Positions 19,501-26,040 of a stretch of 64,000 bases of DNA are shown piece after piece (position 1 is the first letter of the stretch; each line of letters opens with the position of its first letter). This DNA is from Pseudobdellovibrionaceae bacterium. Lineage in GTDB: Bacteria; Bdellovibrionota; Bdellovibrionia; Bdellovibrionales; Bdellovibrionaceae. The position numbers were made by a program, and so were the translations under genes. The stretch is from assembly GCA_016785955.1 (NCBI GenBank), contig JAEUWH010000042.1:1-64000 (forward strand). Direction: 5' to 3'. The notes under the pieces were generated by a model that saw nothing but the letters and a program-made list of their open reading frames with translations, did no database searches and was not told where the DNA came from.

Positions 19501-19900
19501 GATGGCGGATAATCGCATTTTGGATGTGGTTGTTGTACCCAATCTGAATAAAATTTTTGCATTGTTGCCAGGAACGGGTGGAATGGCGGTCTTAACAGAT
19601 AATGGTATGTCGACGCCGGTTAACGGTGACATCCAGTTTGTGGGGGTAACGGAAATTGGTTCATCGTATTCTGATGTTGTGGGTAGCGGACGAAAACTGG
19701 TTTACAACCCCACCGTCGAGCTTCTGTACGGCATTAGTAAAGATTCCAATCAGTTGTTTTCCTTGGACCCAGCCACGATGGAACTTAAGGTTTATGCCAG
19801 CAGTATCTCGGGTGGTTTTGATACGTTGGTGACCTATCCGAACGATAGTTTAACATTGGCCATCAGCAAGACTTTGGGCCAAGTTTTTATCGTAAAATAG
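13520..19900 (+). CDS. Giant lipoprotein with Ig/cadherin-like and baseplate-J-like repeats
   Basis: The largest protein in the window (2126 residues). Signal peptide with lipobox LIGC (Cys17). Residues about 220-600 contain Ig/cadherin-like domains with calcium-type motifs (AMDPDNDFILYQW, SAQDFDGEAISFTV, EDINTAPDIVG). Residues about 665-1075 hold four diverged repeats resembling the baseplate J-like beta-domain, with core patterns such as LTIAAGTVFKTANGS and LTIPANTALKTATN. More PKD/cadherin-like domains follow (LNDPPVPTDL, SVVNINQLPF), and the last 350 residues look like a beta-propeller (NTKRLYAAVRD, NPTVELLYGISKD). The start at 13520 has GTGGA 7 bp upstream; a GTG at 13508 is in frame. 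A long rod reaching out from the outer membrane is the natural reading. Gene 54315-57350 is the shorter counterpart in locus B. Confidence 0.72.
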   Translation: MKKTIFVFLCVIFLIGCTAQEKSSPIIIPPGSEVQYSNAEFVQLAKEFYSVELKMYDRQSKKFIAIEDLTPKDRKTDLKNISYIIPKDKDSQGFYILDVQMSRLGMGFQAIVLPGVVTTPDIATTMAYELLMNYPKKEIFENSIEFVTAIENFIRKDLADVNARVQFPEDLGLNGKYRFYKNGVSSRIDFLKLVKSGNIEFNYNNQGNILGEPYPFGKKNSMPGLDTSNSTPLSREVRGAEKSEIKIRGFAMDPDNDFILYQWYKEGTYYNNKPKEFFWTPDFSDSKVDPYKVKLEISDGGPVQSYEWNLIVDNLNRKPYVTKNCVNTVKEWETYTCKISAQDFDGEAISFTVSDSAVNARIKVNGQATDDTTRKITVSNVNEITIEFTPNNEDALRRAGYIEVNVADVSGGTEVVPLNIFIEDINTAPDIVGSYSVLSVGGGQHEWDYCEKKDPDGKAPFFFKIEVRDPDNQPSAFPRSQHPDKVQVNVAGTLSDKVSRIDDPTDADNYAPGACPASTAEAMFFCYVWKPTQTEKSGTLTFTMKDNHGGISPLKIVNIVAEDRNQKPCLGVVAKTAVIDELGPTVSYKISANDSDGDLPYMTIENLSPTVMPFLKDCSSAVQPLILKENFNDTFFAGKVYRIAEGAGGGASSCTQANYNSTYSGVVTFSRTVPFGTDVVIPLGYPLQTAYPASGYRIKYTVAKEVTMGPNDKSVTVPVTATDRAATSGMLNKIKTNVPTGFIPPADLTVSHTATITNKGTATLTRTNTASVLNLPTGMMVTSDELVSSSQSSLVYVTTKRYKMAAGVASLPITLVQKKLRLNPGALTVMTGAALADAGITASNLGIISGEVGYTLAQENKTGVDLNVDNFCWNIWAEDGYKVPANSTLQFVGMAPATGLTLSNSLIVDLLGIVTVTRTNTSAPLTIAAGTVFKTANGSQYRSNANVTLGSGQATANLNVRRINHLSPLPVTSTSAVDPGALNQFVAAPPQAGMTVVNPTNLFDFGDVIFTRTDVTSALTIPANTALKTATNFEFKTTAAVTMDIGQSKAEAPVQNVSPTSIVYNTGANRLCLGFSDLNYIPKFISSLSAVTTEGTNTIDFPIEVNDNISDPDFPNDPSDRHWFTITNLGAAPTGTILFCRDPGDNPANVNSPACVPCSSPVAADYWESARCYMRFAPNIAHTVTSDITKTFSFVISANDNGMTVPSGTNVATQTLSVTVAELNDPPVPTDLAWNPLAGNTHLAPLNLGGFTEGTLNEYFIYASDPDRLANNKKIAFSLEAQVYDISTSTWVNRPSGMSVGVDTPNDDPFGTTWGSRYRGKIFWTPTDAEAKKFASPLGFVVKVKVSDASGTGVYNFAYYKVSVVNINQLPFLNAAVTLSAVADTYFTSSTIVISDKDFSSVGAPVNFQTSLSLCSPNSTINCAAPLTGWPDEVLTYDPLYMGNSAVASCRTGSNLKTQFALPYLTRSASGTVAADRISYTYRFDWCPQKSHIGNHTIFVNMSDNGDKDRNNLALPSQEVMAPITLKVVAPVYFISPGKNSAGTVVHYMKRAFAGRPYTYKTIIKNSKGNAVTYTLLTAPTGMTVNTSGVISWTPTNDQITSVDPSTWPTVQVRVRDNATGEIDTASFRVEVKNMLSPVQASPVIVDQNPLTSATSVKERVRKNFSVVASDANSDPLFYRWYLDDVLVYDASSTYEYFPGVLDGYTDPDGVNSLKPGQHKILVEVTDAYNTASFSWLVQVKNTVPSPVLAFNLLTYTTGITNLAWGPEAKVALTSGANTVNSLVFSGNYKRSNQVKNFVYNLIFQNGSFAASASTVKSMEVLQWAAGTTTERISWEPVSGTNFNILLTSQINREGPFSSLVNAARLPSSLGMTAVNAANLCNGTCPFTLYGGADSFGFRPSTTWTSGSTYVFTASNAADQILWDRDGGTSTVFQTLTGNFRVVSMATNPNTKRLYAAVRDVGSQVNRLMVFDIYPVTSGNPPTLLATLNVFDGVMADNRILDVVVVPNLNKIFALLPGTGGMAVLTDNGMSTPVNGDIQFVGVTEIGSSYSDVVGSGRKLVYNPTVELLYGISKDSNQLFSLDPATMELKVYASSISGGFDTLVTYPNDSLTLAISKTLGQVFIVK

Positions 19901-19946
19901 TGGTCACGTGAGTAACGATTCCAGTTAAAGTAATCTTAAAGCAAAA

Positions 19947-21122
19947 ATGCGATTTATATATATACTGTTTTTGCTTTTTCAAATGGCCCGGGCTCAGGTT
20001 GGAAACGAACTTAAGTCAAAAAGTATTCCTGTGTTGGCGGAAAAAAAGGGAATAATCGAAATTCGTGAAACCGATTTTGCTCCTGGCCAACGGATGATCT
20101 TTATTCGTGTGATTCCCGATTACGATGAATTCGAGATCATTGCCGAGGGGTCCGTCACGGGAACCAAAAACAAGCGAACTTTTATTAAATTAAAGATGGA
20201 TAAGCTTAAAAAGATTCCGACCAAGGAAGATTTTGCGGTGATGTTAGGTGAGCCGAAAAAATTCACCGATCCTAAAGTGGAAAAAAATAATACGATCATA
20301 TCGCTCGAGCAAGAAGAGGTAAAAGAGTACGAGCCTGGCTATGTGGCCTTTTATATTTTGAATGTGAATGGTCAATTAAAATCAACATCATCGAATGTGG
20401 CGAACTCGCTTAAGCAAGTGGACGCCCTCAAGACCGGTGGTTTTGGCTTAGAATGGTATTTTGAATTCCTATCTAGCTATGGGTTTTCCTACGAATCGGC
20501 CAGTGGACGCGTGCCGGTGTATTCGTATTTTAAAGTGGAAGAGCTGACGACCTATGAATTTTCTGATTTTAAAATTTTATTCCGCAGTTCGTTGATGAAG
20601 GCCCCAGGCTGGCGTTGGAAGATACATCTAAGCAATTGGACGTCAAAATTTAAAACTACGAACGCGGACGCTTATGTGCTTTCGACTCAAATTGTAAGTA
20701 ACGGTCTGGGGCTTATGGTGGCGTATGATTTCAAAGCGCCATTGTTCGAGTCTCCCAAAATTTGGGGAAACCCATACTCGTTGTATGCGGGGTTCACATT
20801 TTATCCTGATGTAAATGTAAAGGACGGTGCCGTCAGTCGAGGCGAAACCAGTGCTGGTTCTGTGATGACCTCGCTGGTCGCGGGTTACACCCACAATTTA
20901 AATTTAAAATTTATACCGTATGTGAATCGCTGGTTTGTAGATTTTCGTTATAGTCAGATATCTCAATCGTTGAAAATGGCGGGTGGGACAACCAGTGAAG
21001 CCGGTGGGTTTTATACGGTGCCGATCGGTGGTGGCTATACGGAAAAACAAACTTTGTTCATGATAACTCTGGGTGTGCGGTTCCCAGACGTTCTGGGTGC
21101 GAATTTAAAATCTAGAAATTAG
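19947..21122 (+). CDS. Outer-membrane protein with periplasmic N-domain and predicted beta-barrel
   Basis: A 391-residue protein with a signal peptide (residues 1-16, ending MARA). Residues about 20-110 form a soluble beta-rich, charged domain (VIPDYDEFEIIAEGSVTG). Residues about 150-391 show alternating strands rich in Tyr, Phe and Gly with polar turns (GFGLEWYFEFLSSYGFSYES, NGLGLMVAYDF) and an aromatic penultimate strand, as in small outer-membrane barrels. No known family recognised. It sits between the giant lipoproteins and the VWA gene and has an analogue of similar plan at 43188-44267 in locus B, also adjacent to a VWA gene. Likely a barrel that anchors or passes the machine through the outer membrane. 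Confidence 0.65.
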   Translation: MRFIYILFLLFQMARAQVGNELKSKSIPVLAEKKGIIEIRETDFAPGQRMIFIRVIPDYDEFEIIAEGSVTGTKNKRTFIKLKMDKLKKIPTKEDFAVMLGEPKKFTDPKVEKNNTIISLEQEEVKEYEPGYVAFYILNVNGQLKSTSSNVANSLKQVDALKTGGFGLEWYFEFLSSYGFSYESASGRVPVYSYFKVEELTTYEFSDFKILFRSSLMKAPGWRWKIHLSNWTSKFKTTNADAYVLSTQIVSNGLGLMVAYDFKAPLFESPKIWGNPYSLYAGFTFYPDVNVKDGAVSRGETSAGSVMTSLVAGYTHNLNLKFIPYVNRWFVDFRYSQISQSLKMAGGTTSEAGGFYTVPIGGGYTEKQTLFMITLGVRFPDVLGANLKSRN

Positions 21123-21131
21123 GTGGATGTA

Positions 21132-22502
21132 ATGAAGGTTGTAGTTTTTCTTCTTAGTATTCAGATAGCCTGGTTATCTTATGCCGAGGTTACTGTTTTG
21201 GTTGATCCCTCGGAGGTCAACACTCCGAAAGACTCTTTTAGTAATACCCAGATTCAAGCCAAGGCTAAGAAAATGGAAGAAGCCGTGGTGACAAGTGGGC
21301 CCAAGGCCAAGGTGGAAGTGATCATCGACAGCAGCGGATCGATGGGGCAAATTTTGGCTAAAAATAAAACTAAAATGTACTACCTGAAAGAACTCATGAA
21401 GGATTTTTTTCGTGCTCGTTGGAAAGAGAAAAATTTAATGGGAATGCGAGTGTATGGTGGAAAGAAAAAAGGTAAGTGTGACGATATACGCTTGGCGGTT
21501 CCTTTTGGAAAAACCAATATCGAGCAAATGGAGCGTCAGGTAGCCGAGTTATCACCGATGGGTATGACGCCGTTGCATAAAAGTTTAACGATGGCGTTTG
21601 AGGATATCAAAGCCTATCAGGGGCCAAAACGGATCGTCGTGGTGACGGATGGGCAAGATACGTGTGGGGGAGATCCGTGTAAGACGGTCGAAGAATATAA
21701 AAAACAAAACTTGGATTTAAAATTTTATGTCATTGCCTTGGGCTTTAAGGGCGAGTCCGAGTCTCTCAAGAAAATCAGTTGTATCGGGGACACAAGCGTT
21801 GTCAATGATGGGGACAGTTTTAACAAAGCCTTGAATCAGATTGGTAAAAGTATAAATCAAAAAGATAATCTTCAGGTCATCAGTCCGAATCCCCAGGCCG
21901 TCGTGCATCTTTTCAACTACGAAGGTGATGTCCGTAAACTATTTCGTGTATTTTATGCCGATTCGTCGCAAGCGGTTCCTCCGGGCGACTACGAAGTTGT
22001 AGTGGATTTAAAACCGCCGTATCGATTTGGTCGTTTCACGATTCCACCTAATCGAAAAATTACATTGTCTGTAGTTGGCGATGGAAATGTACGCGTGAAC
22101 TATTTTAACAAATTGGTGAATGTCGAGCTGCTGGATAAGAACAATAAAGCAGTCGCAAAGTTTCGCAGTGATGAATTGACATCAATCGCCACCGGAAAGT
22201 GGCGGTTGCGTGCGTTTAAAGATCCTTTTTACGAAATGATTTTTCCCGAATTTTTTGTTTATCCTGATGGTATGCACGAGTTTGATATTAATGGTGTCGG
22301 CGCCTTTAAAGTGAATGCTCCCGAGATGACAGGTGTCTATGTTTATGACCAGGAAAACAAAGAAATTGGGCAATATTTGACTGGATATACATCAGTGATC
22401 AAATCCGGTACGTACACGATTCATGTAAATGACAAGTGTACATTCCCTGCGACTCAGGTCTTTGATCGCAAAGAAATTATAGTTCTTCCGTGTCCACAGT
22501 GA
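21132..22502 (+). CDS. Secreted von Willebrand factor A (VWA) domain protein
   Basis: A 456-residue periplasmic or surface protein. The signal peptide covers residues 1-18 (WLSYA). The VWA domain (about 58-240) has an intact metal-ion-dependent adhesion site: DSSGS at 66-70, the threonine in GMTPL and the aspartate in VTDGQDTC. The signature DGQDTCGGDPCKT is shared with the locus B VWA protein. The C-terminal 200 residues look like three small beta-sandwich domains (PPGDYEVVVDLKPPYRFGRF; ATGKWRLRAF; KSGTYTIHV). AGGTGG at 21121-21126 precedes the ATG at 21132; a GTG at 21123 touches the upstream stop. VWA domains bind protein partners through Mg2+, so a structural or sensing role in the complex is likely. 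Partner unknown. Confidence 0.8.
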   Translation: MKVVVFLLSIQIAWLSYAEVTVLVDPSEVNTPKDSFSNTQIQAKAKKMEEAVVTSGPKAKVEVIIDSSGSMGQILAKNKTKMYYLKELMKDFFRARWKEKNLMGMRVYGGKKKGKCDDIRLAVPFGKTNIEQMERQVAELSPMGMTPLHKSLTMAFEDIKAYQGPKRIVVVTDGQDTCGGDPCKTVEEYKKQNLDLKFYVIALGFKGESESLKKISCIGDTSVVNDGDSFNKALNQIGKSINQKDNLQVISPNPQAVVHLFNYEGDVRKLFRVFYADSSQAVPPGDYEVVVDLKPPYRFGRFTIPPNRKITLSVVGDGNVRVNYFNKLVNVELLDKNNKAVAKFRSDELTSIATGKWRLRAFKDPFYEMIFPEFFVYPDGMHEFDINGVGAFKVNAPEMTGVYVYDQENKEIGQYLTGYTSVIKSGTYTIHVNDKCTFPATQVFDRKEIIVLPCPQ

Positions 22503-22520
22503 AATAATTTTTTCTAGACT

Positions 22521-22546
22521 TAACAACTTTGTTTTCGTCCCGATAC
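22521..22546 (+). promoter_or_regulatory. Weak sigma-28-like element before the PEGA/TPR lipoprotein
   Basis: CCCGATAC (22539-22546) matches GCCGATAA at 6 of 8 positions, and TAACAACT about 10 bp upstream matches TAAAGTTT at 4 of 8. The ATG lies 6 bases downstream. It may be an internal promoter for the lipoprotein-motA-motB part of locus A. Support is only the motif and its position, which mirrors 1772-1799 and 49238-49264. Confidence 0.25.
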
Positions 22547-22552
22547 GGAAAC

Positions 22553-23452
22553 ATGGTTCATTTTTTAAGAATATGTTTTCTTGCAAGTTTTATACTGCTC
22601 ACGGGGTGTGGTGGCAAGTATATGATCAAGTCATTCCCTGCGGATGCACGCTTGTATATAAAAGACATTCGTACGAATGAAAAGAAGCTTGTTGGTAATA
22701 CGCCGACTCAAATTACGGAAGATCCAAAATTAGGTGAGGTTTTTTTCTTGGTTATGGAGAAAGAGAATTACAAGCCTAAGGAAATCATGGTGAAAATCAA
22801 TCAAGGCGAAAGTTTAGCCGTCTCTGCACGATTAGATCCTTTACTGCCCGGAGACGGGGGCGACCAAAATCTAGCGCAGAAAAAAGATCCAGAAAAGCCT
22901 CAACCGGGTTCTCCTAAAAAAGAGGATGAGCCCAAGGACTGGCAAAAAGAATTTGAAGATATCAAGTTGCGCATTGCGCTTTTAGAGAACACTGCCGTAT
23001 TTACGAAAGAGGCTTTATTTTCACCACGTCTGGCGGGTGGAATGCCATCAGCGGATCGTGATCGTAAAGAGACCACGATTTCACTTGTGTTCGAAGCCCA
23101 ACGCGCTATTACGGCGGGAAAATACGATGAGGCGTTGAAGCATATAGATAAGTCGATTCAGCTTGATGAGTATTCAACAAATTCGTGGTTGTTGAAAGGT
23201 TCCGTAAAATATTTGCAGAAAGATTTCAATGGTGCCCGTATCGCTTGGGAGAGGACGCTGAAGCTGGATCCCTACAACAAGGCGGCGTTTAGATATCTGA
23301 ATTCGGTTTACAAAATTTTAAAAGTAGAGCCATTGCAGGAAAGTGCAGCGGAATATCGAAGTCCGGCGACGACTTTAGAAATAAATCGACGTCAGTCAAG
23401 AATTCCAATTCCCGGTTCGGGAGCCGCCGCGCCTAGACGAGGGAATAAATAA
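22553..23452 (+). CDS. PEGA/TPR lipoprotein of the stator locus
   Basis: A 299-residue lipoprotein: signal peptide with lipobox LTGC (Cys19). Residues about 22-100 resemble a PEGA-like domain (SFPADARLYIKD, then GNTPTQI and FLVMEKENYKP), a small beta-sandwich often found in envelope proteins. A proline- and charge-rich linker (KKDPEKPQPGSPKKEDEPKD) leads to TPR-like helices at about 190-260 (EAQRAITAGKYDEALKHIDK, LKGSVKYLQKDFNGARIAWE). The C-terminal tail is basic and Pro/Gly-rich. It precedes motA by 12 bp. The locus B counterpart (44377-44991) has the same PEGA-then-TPR plan. The TPRs probably bind a partner in the periplasm and link the inner-membrane motor to the outer membrane. Confidence 0.78.
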   Translation: MVHFLRICFLASFILLTGCGGKYMIKSFPADARLYIKDIRTNEKKLVGNTPTQITEDPKLGEVFFLVMEKENYKPKEIMVKINQGESLAVSARLDPLLPGDGGDQNLAQKKDPEKPQPGSPKKEDEPKDWQKEFEDIKLRIALLENTAVFTKEALFSPRLAGGMPSADRDRKETTISLVFEAQRAITAGKYDEALKHIDKSIQLDEYSTNSWLLKGSVKYLQKDFNGARIAWERTLKLDPYNKAAFRYLNSVYKILKVEPLQESAAEYRSPATTLEINRRQSRIPIPGSGAAAPRRGNK

Positions 23453-23464
23453 AGGGGACAAATT

Positions 23465-24283
23465 ATGAATTTTGCAGGATTACTTGGTGCTTTTGCTGCG
23501 GTTGCAATTACGGTTTTTGCTATTCTTGACTCTACAAAGAATCCAAAAATTTTCGCCGATCCTCATGGGATTATCATCGTTGTTGGTGGTACGATCACGG
23601 TGGCGTTGATTAGTTTTTCGTTCAAGAAACTTTCTGATGCATTTAAAATCGTGGTACGTAAAACTTTGGGTCGCGAGCGTGATAACTATATCGATACGAT
23701 CAAACTTATTGTCAAATTGGCGGATGCTTACCGTGTAAATCCAAAAGGCTTAGAGGCTCAATTGCCAGCCAACGCGCACCCATTTCTGCGTGATGCGGTT
23801 CAAATGATTTCAAACTTCGGTTTTACGGCGGATGAAATGAGCGACGTGCTGACAAACTCGATGAAGGGCAAGTTAAAACGTGACGAAGAAGAATTGAAAG
23901 TATGGCATACCATTTCGCGATTTCCACCGGCATTCGGTCTGTTGGGCGCGACATTGGGAATGATCTCATTGCTTCAGACATTGGGCGAGCCCGGTGCGCA
24001 ATCGCGAATTGGTCAGGCAATGGCCACGGCATTGATCGCGACATTTTACGGTCTGGTCGTAGCCAATCTTATATTACTTCCCATCAGTGAAAAACTTGGC
24101 GCGGTAGCCAGTTCTGACAAAGTCATGAGGAGCATCATCAAAGATGGTGTGATCATGATCGTCGAGAAAAAACATCCGACTTATATTGAGGAATTTCTAA
24201 AACAATTCTTATCTCCTACGCAAAGAGCACAGGCGGGAAGCGATTCTGGTGGCGGCAGTGCGGGGGGCAAAGTTGCAGCATAA
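23465..24283 (+). CDS. motA: MotA-like stator protein (locus A)
   Basis: Proton- or sodium-driven stator subunit of the MotA/PomA family, 272 residues. Four membrane helices are visible (about 3-20, 35-52, 155-172, 187-207) with a long cytoplasmic loop between the second and third. Family motifs: GGT at 41-43, FLRDAVQMI with the loop arginine (109), FPPAFGLLGATLG at 153-165 with the conserved proline, and MATALIATFYGLVVANLILLP at 186-206 with the second proline. The Ser/Gly-rich tail is unusual. The ribosome-binding site AAAGGGG is strong. motB overlaps its 3' end. MotA forms a pentameric ring around a MotB dimer and acts on FliG; the only FliG-like protein in this operon is the membrane-anchored one at 1808-3577. 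Confidence 0.92.
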   Translation: MNFAGLLGAFAAVAITVFAILDSTKNPKIFADPHGIIIVVGGTITVALISFSFKKLSDAFKIVVRKTLGRERDNYIDTIKLIVKLADAYRVNPKGLEAQLPANAHPFLRDAVQMISNFGFTADEMSDVLTNSMKGKLKRDEEELKVWHTISRFPPAFGLLGATLGMISLLQTLGEPGAQSRIGQAMATALIATFYGLVVANLILLPISEKLGAVASSDKVMRSIIKDGVIMIVEKKHPTYIEEFLKQFLSPTQRAQAGSDSGGGSAGGKVAA

Positions 24284-25298
24284 AAAGTCCCGCGTCACAG
24301 AAGAGGAACATTCGCACCCGATGGTGCATGATGAGTCCAATTGGCTGGTATCCTATGCGGATATGATGACTCTTTTGTTTGGCTTTTTCGTATTGATGTA
24401 CTCGTATTCCAAAATCGACGAGGAAAAATTTGAGGTCGTTAAAAAGGACCTCGTGAAATATTTTGGTGGAAAGCTAAAAGAAGCCAATGGGGCATGGACT
24501 TTAAAAAAGACCGTGGATGAGAAGTTAAATGCGATTCTTTTGAATGGCGGCCAGAAGGAACAATTGTTCAATATGGAAGTTCAAGATAATACCTTAAAAA
24601 TTATCTTTCAAAGCAAAGTTCTTTTTGGGTCGGGTTCGGTTGAATTGACAGCAAGTTCGGCGAAGGTGATTGACGAGGTTGCGCGTGAACTTAGAAAATT
24701 TCCTTTAGAGTCTATTGAGGTCGAAGGGCATACGGATATCGATGCGGTTCAAAATCCCTATTTCCCATCTAATTGGGAACTCTCTGCGGCGCGATCGTCG
24801 CGGATAGTGCGTCGTTTGATTGAAAATCAATTGCCGGATAATATATTGATTGCAACGGGCTATGGTTCGTCTCGGCCGCAGGTGCCACATTTTGACGAAA
24901 ATAAGCAAGTCATTCCTGAAAACAAAGAGAAAAACCGACGAGTCGAGTTGCACGTTAAATTAAAACCCGAGGCCACATATGATTCTAAAGATCTAGCCAT
25001 GATGGGTTTTAAAGTTAAACAATCTCCCGCGGAACAAGCCGAGGTTGAAAAACGAGAAAAGGAAGCTTCGGATTTGAAAACGCGTTATGCTGAATCGCAA
25101 AAACGTTTAGATGAAGTGAATCAAAAACTGCGTGAGGCTCAAGAGCGCGAAAAATCTATCAAAGAGATGGAGCGTATGGCTAAGAAAGCCGAAGAGATTG
25201 AAGCTAAAATTAAGTCTATTCAAGAAAAAACGAAGGACACGGTTGAACGCACAAAGGATTTGAAAGATGAAGCCCGGGATCCAGCGCAAGCAAAATAG
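24249..25298 (+). CDS. motB: MotB-like stator protein with a coiled-coil tail (locus A)
   Basis: MotB-family subunit, 349 residues. A cytoplasmic N-tail is followed by one membrane helix at about 34-52 with the ion-carrying aspartate Asp38 (SYADMMTLLFGFF). An OmpA-like peptidoglycan-binding domain covers about 115-237 (VEGHTDIDAV, NWELSAARSSRI, GYGSSRPQ, NKEKNRRVELHV). Unlike flagellar MotB, it continues about 85 residues beyond the OmpA domain as a highly charged predicted coiled coil (about 262-345). The start is uncertain: GTG at 24249, GTG at 24258 or TTG at 24273 (preceded by a G-run) are all possible and all overlap motA. The next gene begins inside its 3' end, so the genes are coupled. 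Confidence 0.9.
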   Translation: MAAVRGAKLQHKKSRVTEEEHSHPMVHDESNWLVSYADMMTLLFGFFVLMYSYSKIDEEKFEVVKKDLVKYFGGKLKEANGAWTLKKTVDEKLNAILLNGGQKEQLFNMEVQDNTLKIIFQSKVLFGSGSVELTASSAKVIDEVARELRKFPLESIEVEGHTDIDAVQNPYFPSNWELSAARSSRIVRRLIENQLPDNILIATGYGSSRPQVPHFDENKQVIPENKEKNRRVELHVKLKPEATYDSKDLAMMGFKVKQSPAEQAEVEKREKEASDLKTRYAESQKRLDEVNQKLREAQEREKSIKEMERMAKKAEEIEAKIKSIQEKTKDTVERTKDLKDEARDPAQAK

Positions 25299-26040
25299 TA
25301 AATGGTTGATTGTTTTTCCTGTATTGATTGTGGGAATCATCGTTTATGCTTATTTTTCTAAATCCACACATGTTTCCGGTGGTGGGGAGCCTGGTTCTCA
25401 GCGTGGGGTGGCCAGTGCGGCGGGCTCGCACAAGGGTATTGTTCAGTATGATCAGAAACCAAAATTTGAAAGTCCGATCTATAAATCTTTGGACGCGAAA
25501 AACTGGGCCGAGTTTCGCAAATTATTTAAGGACGATAAGCTTCCTTTGGATACACGGTTAACTCAAATTATTTATTTCTTGGACAGTAAGGGGTTAGCGA
25601 AGCCTCAGGCGGCCGCGTTTTTGGCTGCGTTCGTTGAATGTATGACAACGGTAAAGATACATCGTGCTCGGGATCTGCAGCTGTTTTCACGAATTCTGGG
25701 AAAACTGTCGCTTGATAAAAAAGAACAGGCGATCGTACAAGAATTTTATGAGAAGAAGAAAATGTTGGAACATAAAACTTGGAAGGAGGTCACGATTGCG
25801 TGGAATCCACTTCCGAAATCAACAAAAAAACAGTTATTACAGCTGCTAAAGCCAGGGCGCGAGGATTTGTCTGCCGATTTTATCTATTTCTTATCTAAAG
25901 TTACGGATCAGAAAGAAAAAAAGGCATTGGTTGAAGACGCTAAAAAGGCGATGGCCAAATTCACGCCTTCGCAAAGAAATTTGTTCGAATCGAACTTGAA
26001 GACCATCGCAAATGTAGTAGCCTCAGAATATCATGAGTAA
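25267..26040 (+). CDS. Single-pass membrane protein of unknown function, downstream of motB
   Basis: 257 residues with a basic N-terminus (KPGIQRKQNSK) and one membrane helix at about 12-30 (WLIVFPVLIVGIIVYAYF), so most of the protein should be periplasmic. A Gly/Ser-rich spacer leads to an all-helical, lysine-rich domain (about 60-257) with repeats of amphipathic helices (TRLTQIIYFLDSKGLA; KSTKKQLLQLLKPG). No family recognised. It overlaps motB by 32 bases with an AAGGA site 8 bp before the ATG and overlaps the next gene by 8 bases. This tight coupling suggests it belongs to the stator complex. Locus B has no counterpart. Confidence 0.7.
   Translation: MKPGIQRKQNSKWLIVFPVLIVGIIVYAYFSKSTHVSGGGEPGSQRGVASAAGSHKGIVQYDQKPKFESPIYKSLDAKNWAEFRKLFKDDKLPLDTRLTQIIYFLDSKGLAKPQAAAFLAAFVECMTTVKIHRARDLQLFSRILGKLSLDKKEQAIVQEFYEKKKMLEHKTWKEVTIAWNPLPKSTKKQLLQLLKPGREDLSADFIYFLSKVTDQKEKKALVEDAKKAMAKFTPSQRNLFESNLKTIANVVASEYHE

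Noticed and set aside
13520-19900. Prophage tail or baseplate gene because of baseplate-J-like repeats
   Set aside because: The protein has a lipobox, Ig/cadherin-like domains and a propeller-like end, and no other phage gene is nearby.
23465-25298. Zorya anti-phage defence (ZorA/ZorB are MotA/MotB-like)
   Set aside because: The MotA-like proteins here are of normal 260-272 residue length without the long cytoplasmic tail of ZorA, and no ZorC, ZorD or ZorE gene is near. The neighbours are surface lipoproteins and FliG-like proteins.
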